Made by a program: the position numbers and the translations under genes. Under the pieces are notes generated by a model. That model was given only the letters and a program-made list of their open reading frames with translations. It did not search any database and was not told the origin of the DNA. 64,000 bases of DNA from Micromonospora parathelypteridis (lineage in GTDB: Bacteria; Actinomycetota; Actinomycetes; Mycobacteriales; Micromonosporaceae), in the NCBI RefSeq assembly GCF_014201145.1, contig NZ_JACHDP010000001.1, positions 434,001 to 498,000 on the forward strand. Reading direction: 5' to 3'. This document shows positions 34,699 to 42,188 of the stretch, piece after piece; the first letter of the stretch is position 1, and every line of letters starts with the position of its first letter.

Positions 34699-34790
34699 AG
34701 GAGCCCGACAAGGCGCAGAGCAACGACACCCTTTGTCGTGAGTTCGTCGAGGCGTTCAACCTGGCGCTGTCGGGCGAGGTCGGGCCCTAG
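34695..34790 (+). pseudogene. Possible short remnant after the reductase
   Basis: A GTG overlapping the reductase stop opens a 31-codon frame whose end, REFVEAFNLALSGEVGP, resembles the first helix of SnoaL/NTF2-like proteins before a stop codon. It could be the decayed 5' end of a lost gene or chance. No independent ribosome binding site. Confidence 0.2.
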
Positions 34791-34801
34791 GTCAGGCCCG
34801 C

Positions 34802-34852
34802 GGAACAAGGGGCCTTCGCAGCGACAGCGTCACTACGAGGGCCCCCTGTTCC
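34802..34852. terminator. Bidirectional terminator between reductase and araD
   Basis: 17-bp arms GGAACAAGGGGCCTTCG (34802-34818) and CGAGGGCCCCCTGTTCC (34836-34852), 15 of 17 pairing, between convergent genes. Confidence 0.7.
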
Positions 34853-34903
34853 TGCCAACCGGCCGTCAGAGGCTGCCCACCGGCTGGGCCGGCGGGCAGC
34901 TGG

Positions 34904-35629
34904 TCAGGGCCGGCGCTGTTCCGGGAGCTGGTTGCCGTAGTAGGCGCCCGCGCCGTGCTTGCGGGTGAAATGGCGGTCGAGCAGCCACTGTGGTGCGTCG
35001 GCGGTGGGGTTCAGGGACAGCGTCTTCAGGGCCATCTCGGCGACCGCCTCGCAGACGATCGCGTTCTCCACAGATTTCAGTGGGTTCGCCGCCCAGGTGA
35101 AGGGGCCGTGGTTGGCGGCGAGGGCGACCGGGTTGGCCAGCGCCTCGGTTTCTCCCCCGATGAGCTCGATGATCGCGCGCCCCGTGTTGAGCTCGTATTC
35201 ATGGGCACATTCGTCGGCCGTCAGGTCCCGGGTGACCCGGATCGGGCCGGCGAAGGTGTCGGCATGCGTGGTGCCGAGCACCGGTACGTCCCGGCGGGCC
35301 TGGGCGAAGGCGACGGCGTGCGTCGAGTGGGTGTGCGTCACCCCGCCGACGGACGGCCATTGCAGGTAGAACGCCCGGTGGGTTTCGCTGTCGACGGAAG
35401 GCTTGAGCTCTCCGGCGACGACCTGGCCGGTCTCCAGATCCACCGGGACGAGAAGGTCGACCGAGAGGTCCTCATATGCCACGCCGGAAGGCTTGATCAC
35501 GTAGATGCCCGCGTCCCGGTCGACCCCGCTCACGTTGCCCCACGTCAGCGCGGCGAGGCCGGCTTGGGGGATGAGGCGGTTCGCGGCGAGGACTGCGGCA
35601 CGTAGGTCGGTGGATCCGGCCGTACTCAT
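34904..35629 (-). CDS. araD: L-ribulose-5-phosphate 4-epimerase
   Basis: A 241-residue class II aldolase-family epimerase converting L-ribulose 5-phosphate to D-xylulose 5-phosphate, the last step of L-arabinose use. Diagnostic motifs: TWGNVSGVDRDAGIYVIKPSGV (about 29-50), zinc histidines in VTHTHSTHAVAFAQ, PVLGTTHADTF, and the third zinc His in ANHGPFTW. Length matches E. coli AraD. No araA or araB is adjacent; the neighbours are an aldo/keto reductase (convergent) and an unrelated hydrolase. It would let the cell use arabinose released from pectin or arabinan, fitting the polysaccharide enzymes elsewhere in the window. Confidence 0.93.
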   Translation of the reverse strand: MSTAGSTDLRAAVLAANRLIPQAGLAALTWGNVSGVDRDAGIYVIKPSGVAYEDLSVDLLVPVDLETGQVVAGELKPSVDSETHRAFYLQWPSVGGVTHTHSTHAVAFAQARRDVPVLGTTHADTFAGPIRVTRDLTADECAHEYELNTGRAIIELIGGETEALANPVALAANHGPFTWAANPLKSVENAIVCEAVAEMALKTLSLNPTADAPQWLLDRHFTRKHGAGAYYGNQLPEQRRP

Positions 35630-35716
35630 CGGAGATGACGCCGTCTTTCAGGCACGCGCGCAGTTTAGACGCGGACGCGGAAGCACGCGGCCCCGTCACC
35701 ACGGCCTCGTCGACGC

Positions 35717-36700
35717 TCACTCGTCGGCGCTGGACGTCCGGGCTAGTGGGGACGTCGGCGCCGGATCGCCCTCGTAGAGCGCGATGTACCGCCGGCGTAC
35801 CTCGGCCCCCTCGGCGCCGAGCGCGGTGAGGTTGAGGATGTTGTGGCCGACACCCAATGTCTCCGGCAGGGTGTGGACCCGGAGCGGGATCGCGTTCGCG
35901 TCGGCGATCCGGCGTGGCACGTTGACCGCCGCCGCCAGGTCCACCACACCGTCGAGCGGGCTGATGGCGACCGCCGCGCTCCGCAGACCGGTGCTTCGTG
36001 GTTTCGGCAGACCACGCGCGATCGTCAGGTACTGGGTGACGGCGGAGAGGGAGTAGCCGCGCGACGTGACGCGATCCGGGAGGATGCGGCGCCCGTACAA
36101 CACGATGAGTGGTTTCACCGCGAAGGCCGGCGCCTGGCGAGGATCCGGGCCGAAGAACGGCGACAACAACAGCAGACGGCGTACGACGTCGACCCGGGTC
36201 TGGGCCAGCCAGGTGGCGAGCACCGCGCCGCCGGAGATCCCCACGATGCCCACCTCGTCTCCGAGGCCCGCCGCGACGTCCAACGCCTGCGCGGCGTACG
36301 CGGTCAGTTCACCGGTCTGGACCCGGTGGTGGGCCCGGCGGTCGACGGTCCCGTGCTGGGGAGCCCGCGGAATCCAGACGTTGTACCCACGGTCGAAGAA
36401 CTCCTCGGCCAGTCCGTCGTACTGCTCGGGCGCGAGCGTGTATCCGTGCAGCAGCAGCACGACCCTGCCGGTCCGCGAGCCGTGGCTCAACAAGCGGCTG
36501 CGCGACTCCGGGCGGACCTCTGCATCCGCCGCGTCGGCCGCGATGACGGCCTCGGCGACGCGGGTGGCGGTGTCGAAATCGAGCGGTTGCGCCGGCGCGA
36601 TCGACAGCCCACGGCGGCGTACCGGCCAGAGATACAGCCCGGCGACCGCCAGCACGACCAGCGCAAACGCGCCGACGACGAACGCGATGATCTCCGGCAT
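35717..36700 (-). CDS. Membrane-anchored alpha/beta hydrolase
   Basis: A 327-residue hydrolase anchored by one N-terminal helix (about 4-26, IIAFVVGAFALVVLAVAGLYLW). Oxyanion region VVLLLHGYTLAPEQYDGLAEEFF, nucleophile elbow VGISGGAVLA (Ser about 156), catalytic His in LGVGHNILNL near the C-terminus. The pattern suits a lysophospholipase or carboxylesterase. Substrate unknown. It lies alone, same strand as araD but 87 nt apart. Confidence 0.8.
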   Translation of the reverse strand: MPEIIAFVVGAFALVVLAVAGLYLWPVRRRGLSIAPAQPLDFDTATRVAEAVIAADAADAEVRPESRSRLLSHGSRTGRVVLLLHGYTLAPEQYDGLAEEFFDRGYNVWIPRAPQHGTVDRRAHHRVQTGELTAYAAQALDVAAGLGDEVGIVGISGGAVLATWLAQTRVDVVRRLLLLSPFFGPDPRQAPAFAVKPLIVLYGRRILPDRVTSRGYSLSAVTQYLTIARGLPKPRSTGLRSAAVAISPLDGVVDLAAAVNVPRRIADANAIPLRVHTLPETLGVGHNILNLTALGAEGAEVRRRYIALYEGDPAPTSPLARTSSADE

Positions 36701-36740
36701 GGAGCAGATGCTGGCAGGGGAGGAAGTCCGAGCCCGCGCA

Positions 36741-36770
36741 GGGGTGCGCCCCGGTGACAGGGCGCACCCC
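36741..36770 (-). terminator. Terminator of the GNAT gene
   Basis: Perfect 11-bp arms GGGGTGCGCCC (36741-36751) and GGGCGCACCCC (36760-36770), 6 nt past the stop. Confidence 0.8.
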
Positions 36771-36776
36771 GATCAG

Positions 36777-37673
36777 CTATTCCGGAGCGTTCGGCGGCGC
36801 GAAGACGACCCGGGAGCGCAACTGCCGAAACCCGGTCCGCTCCAACTCCGCCAGCACCGCTACCTGGTGGGCGTTGACGTCGGCGATGACCTCACGGGCA
36901 CCACCGGCGGCCAGCACCCGGACCGCCTCGGCCAGCAGCTCGGGTCGAGCCGCCTCGTCGAGCAGGCCCAGGTAGGCGAGGAGCGGGTAGCAGGCTTCCC
37001 CGGCCGTGCCGACCAGGCCCACCGGCCTCCCGTCCTCCCGCGCGACGCGCCATTCCTCGGTCGCATCCCCGAGCCAGGCCAGGGGATCCGTGGCCAGGTC
37101 GACGCCGCCGACCACCCGCGCGATCTCCACGCCGGTCAGCACGTCCGGCTCGGCGATCCTGGCGACCAGAGCATTGATCTCCGCCGCGTCGGCGGGCGGA
37201 CGGAAGTCGTAGCGCCCGGAGGACGCCGGCAGGGGCGTGCCCGTCCAGGAGCATCTGAGCCGCTCCCCCCGCTCGATCAGCCCGGCGAGCCGGGCCGCCT
37301 CCATCGGCGCCCGCACCACGGCCAGCACCTCTGCTCGACGCCGCCAGTGCGCCGGCAAGGCCGCGTAGTACAGGCCAGGGCCGCCCAGCGCCTCGTGGGC
37401 GGCGTGCAGCAGTTCGGCACCCACCTCCGGCTCGGCGTCGAGATCGAACCGGTCCAGCCAGGGGGCACCGACGGCGTCCGGCGGGAGGAGCCAGGCTGCC
37501 CGGCCGACCACCCGGCCGGCACGGAGGGCGACCCAGGTGTTCTCGGGCCGGTAGCCGCCGCCGGCGACGCCGTCGGCGTACGCGGTCTGCCGCAGTTGGG
37601 GCAGCGGGTCGGGCATCGAATCGAACAGATTTTCCTCGCCCGCGACGAGCGGACGAATGACCAGATCAGTCAT
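36777..37673 (-). CDS. GNAT-family N-acetyltransferase
   Basis: A 298-residue protein. The C-terminal half shows the GNAT pattern: a substrate strand EEWRVAREDGRPVGLVGTAG, a YLGLLDEAARPELLAEAVRVLAAGG helix and VIADVNAHQVAVLAELERTGFRQL as the acetyl-CoA-side motif. The N-half (about 1-140) has a similar strand order (ENTWVALRAGRVVGRAAWLLP), so it may be a tandem GNAT with one degenerate domain. ATG at 37673 has GGAGGA upstream. A short open frame with its own strong Shine-Dalgarno precedes it. The acetylated substrate is unknown. Confidence 0.85.
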   Translation of the reverse strand: MTDLVIRPLVAGEENLFDSMPDPLPQLRQTAYADGVAGGGYRPENTWVALRAGRVVGRAAWLLPPDAVGAPWLDRFDLDAEPEVGAELLHAAHEALGGPGLYYAALPAHWRRRAEVLAVVRAPMEAARLAGLIERGERLRCSWTGTPLPASSGRYDFRPPADAAEINALVARIAEPDVLTGVEIARVVGGVDLATDPLAWLGDATEEWRVAREDGRPVGLVGTAGEACYPLLAYLGLLDEAARPELLAEAVRVLAAGGAREVIADVNAHQVAVLAELERTGFRQLRSRVVFAPPNAPE

Positions 37674-37705
37674 GGCTTGGTCCTCCGGGAAGCGAGCGCC
37701 CCGGG

Positions 37706-37756
37706 TCAGGTCCGCGCGGACGCCGGAGCGCGGAGGGGGCGCAGAACATCGGACAT
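37706..37756 (-). CDS. Possible 16-residue leader peptide before the GNAT gene
   Basis: ATG at 37756 follows a strong GGAGGAGGTCAGAACA Shine-Dalgarno region and opens MSDVLRPLRAPASART, stopping 32 nt before the GNAT ATG. The Shine-Dalgarno is better than most in the window, which argues the frame is translated. A leader that controls the acetyltransferase by ribosome stalling or coupling is possible; no transcription attenuator is evident. Alternatively it is a chance match. Confidence 0.4.
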   Translation of the reverse strand: MSDVLRPLRAPASART

Positions 37757-37831
37757 TGTTCTGACCTCCTCCCGGCTCGACGGCGTGCCAAAGGACCATA
37801 CGCGGACTGGTCGTCGGCCCGCAATGGATTG

Positions 37832-39025
37832 TCACAGCGTCGGGTTGCTCTCCGAGCCACGCCGGTGAGCCCCCTGGTCGAGGACGGCGATGCCGGCCAG
37901 GATCAACCCCGTGGCGGCCGCCACGGCGACCGGCGGGAGCAGCACCATCGGTGGTGCCGCCACGACCAGCGCCAGCACGCCGAGGTACAGCATCCGGCAG
38001 CGCGGCGTGGTTCGATCGTCCTTCTCCAGAAAGCTCCGCCCGAGCAGGAACAGCACCGGGCCGCCGAAGAGGATGGCCACCAGAGCCCAGTCGATCGGCG
38101 GGTGCGGATCCTCGATGATCTGCCCGAAGCCGACCGCGGTGCAGATGATGCCCCCGACGATCAACAGCAGGCTGTAGCTCGCCCACCGGGAGAGACGTGT
38201 GCCTTCCCCGCCCGAGGTCGAGGCCTGACCGGATCGGGCGTGGTAGAAGTAGATCCGCCAGAACGAGACCACCGCCAAGAACGCGGCGACGAGGGTGATG
38301 CTCCCCTCGGTGGTGAAGCCCGGGGTGCTGACGGCGGCACCGGCTTCGAGCACCACCTCGGCGAGAGCGATCATGAAGAACTGGTTGTACCGCTCGGCGA
38401 GGTGTACCTGGGAGACGGTGATGACCCGCGCCCCGCTTAACCGTTTCCCGCCGGGCACCGGCCACGCCGTGGCGGCGCCGAGGAGCTCGACGGCGAGGGC
38501 GAGGGACCAGAAGACGCCCCGACCGAGCCCGCCGCTGATGCCGCCACCGATCCAGAGCACGGCGGACGCCGTGTGCCAGGCCAGCACCCGGCTCGCGAAC
38601 ACCCGACCCGGGTGGCCGCGCAGGGCGAACGTCAGCAGGAGCGGTCGGCCGACCTGAATGAAGACGTAGGTGCAGGCGAAGACGACGCCGCGCTCGCCGA
38701 ACGCCTCCGGCAACGAGACAGCCAGGACCAACGTGCCGAACATCGTCACCAACAGAACGGCCTGCAGGTCAGGGCGCCGAGGGTCGTAGGTGCTCGCCAG
38801 GAGAGCGTTGAGCGACCAGATCATCCACATCGCCGTGAAGAACAGCACCGTCTGGCCCGCCTCGGACAGCAGCGTGTGCCGGACGATGGTCAGGTCGTCC
38901 GCCACCCGACCGGCGAGCCGGGCGAGCGCGAAGACGTAGACGATGTCGAACAGCAGCTCCAGGACGGTCGCCGAGGGGGTGCTCCGGCTGTCCCCGAGCC
39001 CGCGGAACCAGGTGGGTCTCAGCAC
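37832..39025 (-). CDS. ltrA: Low-temperature-requirement A (LtrA) family membrane protein
   Basis: A 397-residue polytopic membrane protein with about ten helices. Family signatures: ELLFDIVYVFALARLA near the N-terminus and the HLAERYNQFFMIALAEVVLEAG segment mid-protein. LtrA was first linked to growth at low temperature in Listeria; the biochemical role is unknown. GTG start at 39025. The C-terminus is hydrophilic (GAHRRGSESNPTL). Confidence 0.88.
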   Translation of the reverse strand: MLRPTWFRGLGDSRSTPSATVLELLFDIVYVFALARLAGRVADDLTIVRHTLLSEAGQTVLFFTAMWMIWSLNALLASTYDPRRPDLQAVLLVTMFGTLVLAVSLPEAFGERGVVFACTYVFIQVGRPLLLTFALRGHPGRVFASRVLAWHTASAVLWIGGGISGGLGRGVFWSLALAVELLGAATAWPVPGGKRLSGARVITVSQVHLAERYNQFFMIALAEVVLEAGAAVSTPGFTTEGSITLVAAFLAVVSFWRIYFYHARSGQASTSGGEGTRLSRWASYSLLLIVGGIICTAVGFGQIIEDPHPPIDWALVAILFGGPVLFLLGRSFLEKDDRTTPRCRMLYLGVLALVVAAPPMVLLPPVAVAAATGLILAGIAVLDQGAHRRGSESNPTL

Positions 39026-39398
39026 GGATCGCCAATCTGTTCCACCTCAACACCTTTGGCGTACCTTATCGCCTTATATGAGGGCTCCTGATAGTTTTGG
39101 CTGATACCCGGTCGACTCATGCCACCGTCGCGTATCGAGCGCGTGAAGACTCCGACGTCCGCTGTCTAGGACGCGTGAAGATCCTTGTCCGGAGCTGGTC
39201 GGATGCGATCTGCTGGACGACGTCGGGGTGAAGGACCACCCCGAGCGAGGTGAGAGTGACGATGGCGGCTAGGTCCAAGCGGCGCAGCCCGGCGGGCGTG
39301 TACGAGCCCGGCCGTGGCGCGTGGACGGTTGGTGCGGCCCAGACAGCGCCCGAGCGTCCCCCGCGACCGGGCTGCGTCCGCCCGTAGCCAGGGCGCTC
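39026..39398. other. 373-bp gap between ltrA and the monooxygenase
   Basis: No complete gene. On the minus strand one frame, around 39150-39330, reads SYTPAGLRRLDLAAIVTLT and then SLGVVLHPDVVQQIASDQL, plausible helical protein without a start codon, ending at a stop near 39116. It may be a decayed fragment, perhaps of a regulator. The rest shows nothing recognisable. Confidence 0.3.
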
Positions 39399-40937
39399 TC
39401 ACCGCGTCGCGCGGGCGGGCCGGGTCGGTTCGACCTGGCCCGCCGCGCCCTCATCGGCGGTACGCCGGATCATGCGTGCCGTCACCCCCCGGTACGAGCG
39501 CGGGTCGACGGGGAACAGCCACTGCCGGGCCCGGGTCAGCGGGCCGAGGTTGAGGCCCAGTTCGTTGAGCACCTCGTCGATGTTGTGCATCGAGAACGGG
39601 ATGATGTTCGTGCCGCGGGCGTGTCGCCCGTTGGTGCGCGCCGCCATCCAGGTCAGGCGGGTGTGCACCTCGTCGCGCATCCGACCCTCGGTCGGCAGGT
39701 CGATCCCACCCCGCAGGTACGCGGCCGTCCAGACCGCCGCCATCTCTGCGCTGAGCGGGCTGAAGAACGACGAGTTGTAGCCGGCGAACGTCAGCCGCGG
39801 CACACCGATCGGCAGGATCTGGCGGTAGAGCATGAAGTTGCCCGCCTCGTCCTGCAGCCGGGCGTGCAGGGCGTCGTCGAAGAACGGCACGTGCTGGCGG
39901 AAGCCGGTGCCACAGATCACCAGGTCGGCGGGGAGCACCGTACCGTCGGCGAGGCGGGCGGCCGGTCGGCCTCCGTCGACCAGGAGTTCCTTGATCACCT
40001 GGTCGCGGTGCACGGCGATGCGGCCGTCGGTGACGCGCTCGAAGAAGCCCTCCGTGGCGAGGCTGACCGTGCTGCGGGCGATGTCCTCGAAGCTGCCGTT
40101 CGGCACGAGACCCAGCTCGCGCAGTTTGAGCTGCCTGGTCGCGACCGATCCGACGCTGTCGACCATGCGTCCGCGCAGACCGTTCCCCGGGCCGTGCAGG
40201 AACCGCTCGAAGCCCTTGAGGTTGATGTAGCGGAACAGCGCCTCACCCATCCGGGTGAGGAGCAGGTACTTGTAGTTGAGCGCCCCGCCGAGTTTGCGGG
40301 GCATCTTCCAGAGCAGTTCGCGGGCCACGACGTGGGTCTGGGCGGCGACATCGCTGAGCGGGATCGCCACGTCGCAGGACGACTTGCCGTAGCCGACGAC
40401 GAGGACGTTCCTGCCTCGGGCCGCCTCGATGTCGTGGAACTCCCCCGCCGCCAGCACGCGTCCACCGGCGGCGGCGAAGGTCGCGTGACCGTCGAACGAC
40501 GGGACGAGCGGGTCGGAGAAGATGCCGTTGGCGACGACGAGGTGGTCGTACCGTTCCACTATCACCGGGTCCTGGGCGCCCGCCGGCCGCGACGCGATCA
40601 GCCACCCGGTCTCGTCGTTGACGAGTTCGGCGGAGGCGACCTCGGTGGACAGGCGCAGCACGGTGGCGAGCCCGAACTTCTCCACGTAGCTCTCGAGATA
40701 CTCCTGCACCTGCTCACCCGACGGCCACTGCGGGTAGTGGGCGGGCATCGGCAGGTCGGAGAGGTGGTAGGTGCCCTTGTCGTTCTGGGTGTGCAGCCCG
40801 GGATAACGCCGGGTACGACTCCACACCCCACCGACGTCGGGTGCCTTCTCGAACACGGTGACGTCGAATCCGCTCTGCCGCAGCACCTTCGCTGCGCTCA
40901 GACCGGCGAACCCAGCGCCGACGACGGCAATCCTCAT
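39399..40937 (-). CDS. Flavin-containing monooxygenase
   Basis: A 512-residue FAD/NADPH oxygenase (FMO or Baeyer-Villiger-like). FAD-binding VVGAGFAGLSAAKVL at residues 5-19, a GVWSRTRRYPGLHTQ flavin loop, a second Rossmann motif VLVVGYGKSSCDVA for NADPH (about 168-181), and a late ICGTGFRQHVPFF signature. ATG at 40937 has GGAGGAG upstream. It is divergent from an AraC-type regulator that probably activates it. The likely substrate is a small hydrophobic ketone, amine or sulfide, but this is not readable from sequence. Confidence 0.88.
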   Translation of the reverse strand: MRIAVVGAGFAGLSAAKVLRQSGFDVTVFEKAPDVGGVWSRTRRYPGLHTQNDKGTYHLSDLPMPAHYPQWPSGEQVQEYLESYVEKFGLATVLRLSTEVASAELVNDETGWLIASRPAGAQDPVIVERYDHLVVANGIFSDPLVPSFDGHATFAAAGGRVLAAGEFHDIEAARGRNVLVVGYGKSSCDVAIPLSDVAAQTHVVARELLWKMPRKLGGALNYKYLLLTRMGEALFRYINLKGFERFLHGPGNGLRGRMVDSVGSVATRQLKLRELGLVPNGSFEDIARSTVSLATEGFFERVTDGRIAVHRDQVIKELLVDGGRPAARLADGTVLPADLVICGTGFRQHVPFFDDALHARLQDEAGNFMLYRQILPIGVPRLTFAGYNSSFFSPLSAEMAAVWTAAYLRGGIDLPTEGRMRDEVHTRLTWMAARTNGRHARGTNIIPFSMHNIDEVLNELGLNLGPLTRARQWLFPVDPRSYRGVTARMIRRTADEGAAGQVEPTRPARATR

Positions 40938-41152
40938 GGTCTCCTCCGGAGTGCGTGGACCACTGCTGCGAATCGCGGCAGCGTGGTGAGCGCACGCTAA
41001 CGAGCAGGCCGCAGAGGTCGCTATCCGTTGCGCGCGGGATGTGTCCACTACGCGCAGCGGGCCCCGATCCGTGTCGGGTCTGCGGCTTTGCGGCACTGTC
41101 CTTCCCGGTCACGCCTTATGGTCGGCGCACCAGGGCGCCCAGGAGGTGTCGG

Positions 41153-42115
41153 ATGGATGCCGTGACGGTCCGGACGGACGACGTCGATCGGGCTCGTGCC
41201 GAGGTGGGCAGGGTCTTCTGTCCGCACCGGCTCATCCCGCAGGCGGGCGTGCGCAGCGTTCAACTCCGAATGGCGGCACGCCGGGTGGGCGGGGTGGGTG
41301 TCATCGACCTCGACTACGGGCAGGCGGTCCGGATCCAACCCCCCGCCCTGGACACCTTCTATCTCGTCCAGATCCCCCGCGCCGGCAGCACGGTGGTCCG
41401 GCACGCCGGACACACCGTGACCTCGACACCCGGCGTCGCCTCCGTCCTCTCCCCGTACGACCCGTCGGACATGCACTGGTCCGGGGGGTCGCCACACCGG
41501 ATCTTCTACGCCGACCGGCGCGCCGTCGACCGGGAACTCGCCCGCCTCCTGGGCCGCCCGGTGGACGACCCGGTCCGCTTCGACGTCGGCATGGTGATGA
41601 CCACGTCGACCGCGCAGGCGTGGGCCCGCGGGGTGGCGTTCCTCGCCGACGAGTTGTCACAGCCGGCGGACGCGTCCCTGTTCGACCACCCGCAGGTCGC
41701 CGCCCGCTTCGAACAGGGGCTCATCGGCCAGCTGTTGCTGGCCCACCGGCACACCCATTCCGACCTGCTCGCCGAGCCGGACCACCACCCCAACCCCGGG
41801 CGCCTCGTCCGCCGGGCCTGCGCCCTGATCTCCGACCACCACGACGAGGCACTGACCGTCGGTGATGTCGCCCAGGCGCTGCGGGTGAGCGTACGGACGC
41901 TGCAGGACTGCTTCCGCCGGGAGTTGCGGACCACTCCGACGGCGTACCTGCGGGCCTGCCGCCTGGACGCGGCCCATCGGATGCTGCGCGCGGCCGAGCC
42001 AGGGGCGTCCGTGACCACCGTCGCGCTGCAGCACGGCTTCGTGCACCTCGGCCGGTTCGCGACCGAGTATCGGACGCGATTCGGGGAGTCACCGTCCGCG
42101 ACACTGCGTCGCTGA
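41153..42115 (+). CDS. AraC-family regulator
   Basis: A 320-residue activator. The N-domain (about 20-190) is of the AraC_binding_2 type (cupin-like, YLVQIPRAGSTVVRHAGHTVTSTPG). The C-terminal double HTH (about 220-318) has LTVGDVAQALRVSVRTLQDCFRRELRTTPTAYLRACRLDAAHRML and VALQHGFVHLGRFATEYRTRFGESPS. ATG at 41153 follows AGGAGG six bases upstream; the longer open frame from 40955 is rejected. Divergent from the flavin monooxygenase, its likely target. Regulators with this N-domain often sense aromatic or alkane-derived compounds. Confidence 0.9.
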   Translation: MDAVTVRTDDVDRARAEVGRVFCPHRLIPQAGVRSVQLRMAARRVGGVGVIDLDYGQAVRIQPPALDTFYLVQIPRAGSTVVRHAGHTVTSTPGVASVLSPYDPSDMHWSGGSPHRIFYADRRAVDRELARLLGRPVDDPVRFDVGMVMTTSTAQAWARGVAFLADELSQPADASLFDHPQVAARFEQGLIGQLLLAHRHTHSDLLAEPDHHPNPGRLVRRACALISDHHDEALTVGDVAQALRVSVRTLQDCFRRELRTTPTAYLRACRLDAAHRMLRAAEPGASVTTVALQHGFVHLGRFATEYRTRFGESPSATLRR

Positions 42116-42130
42116 CCTGGCCGTCCCGCA

Positions 42131-42177
42131 TCGTACCGTCCCGGCCGTGCGCTGGGGCACCAGCCGAGACGGTACGA
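42131..42177. terminator. Terminator between araC-type gene and first pectate lyase
   Basis: Perfect 10-bp outer arms TCGTACCGTC (42131-42140) and GACGGTACGA (42168-42177); convergent genes end at 42115 and 42189. Confidence 0.6.
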
Positions 42178-42188
42178 CACCGAGGGCG

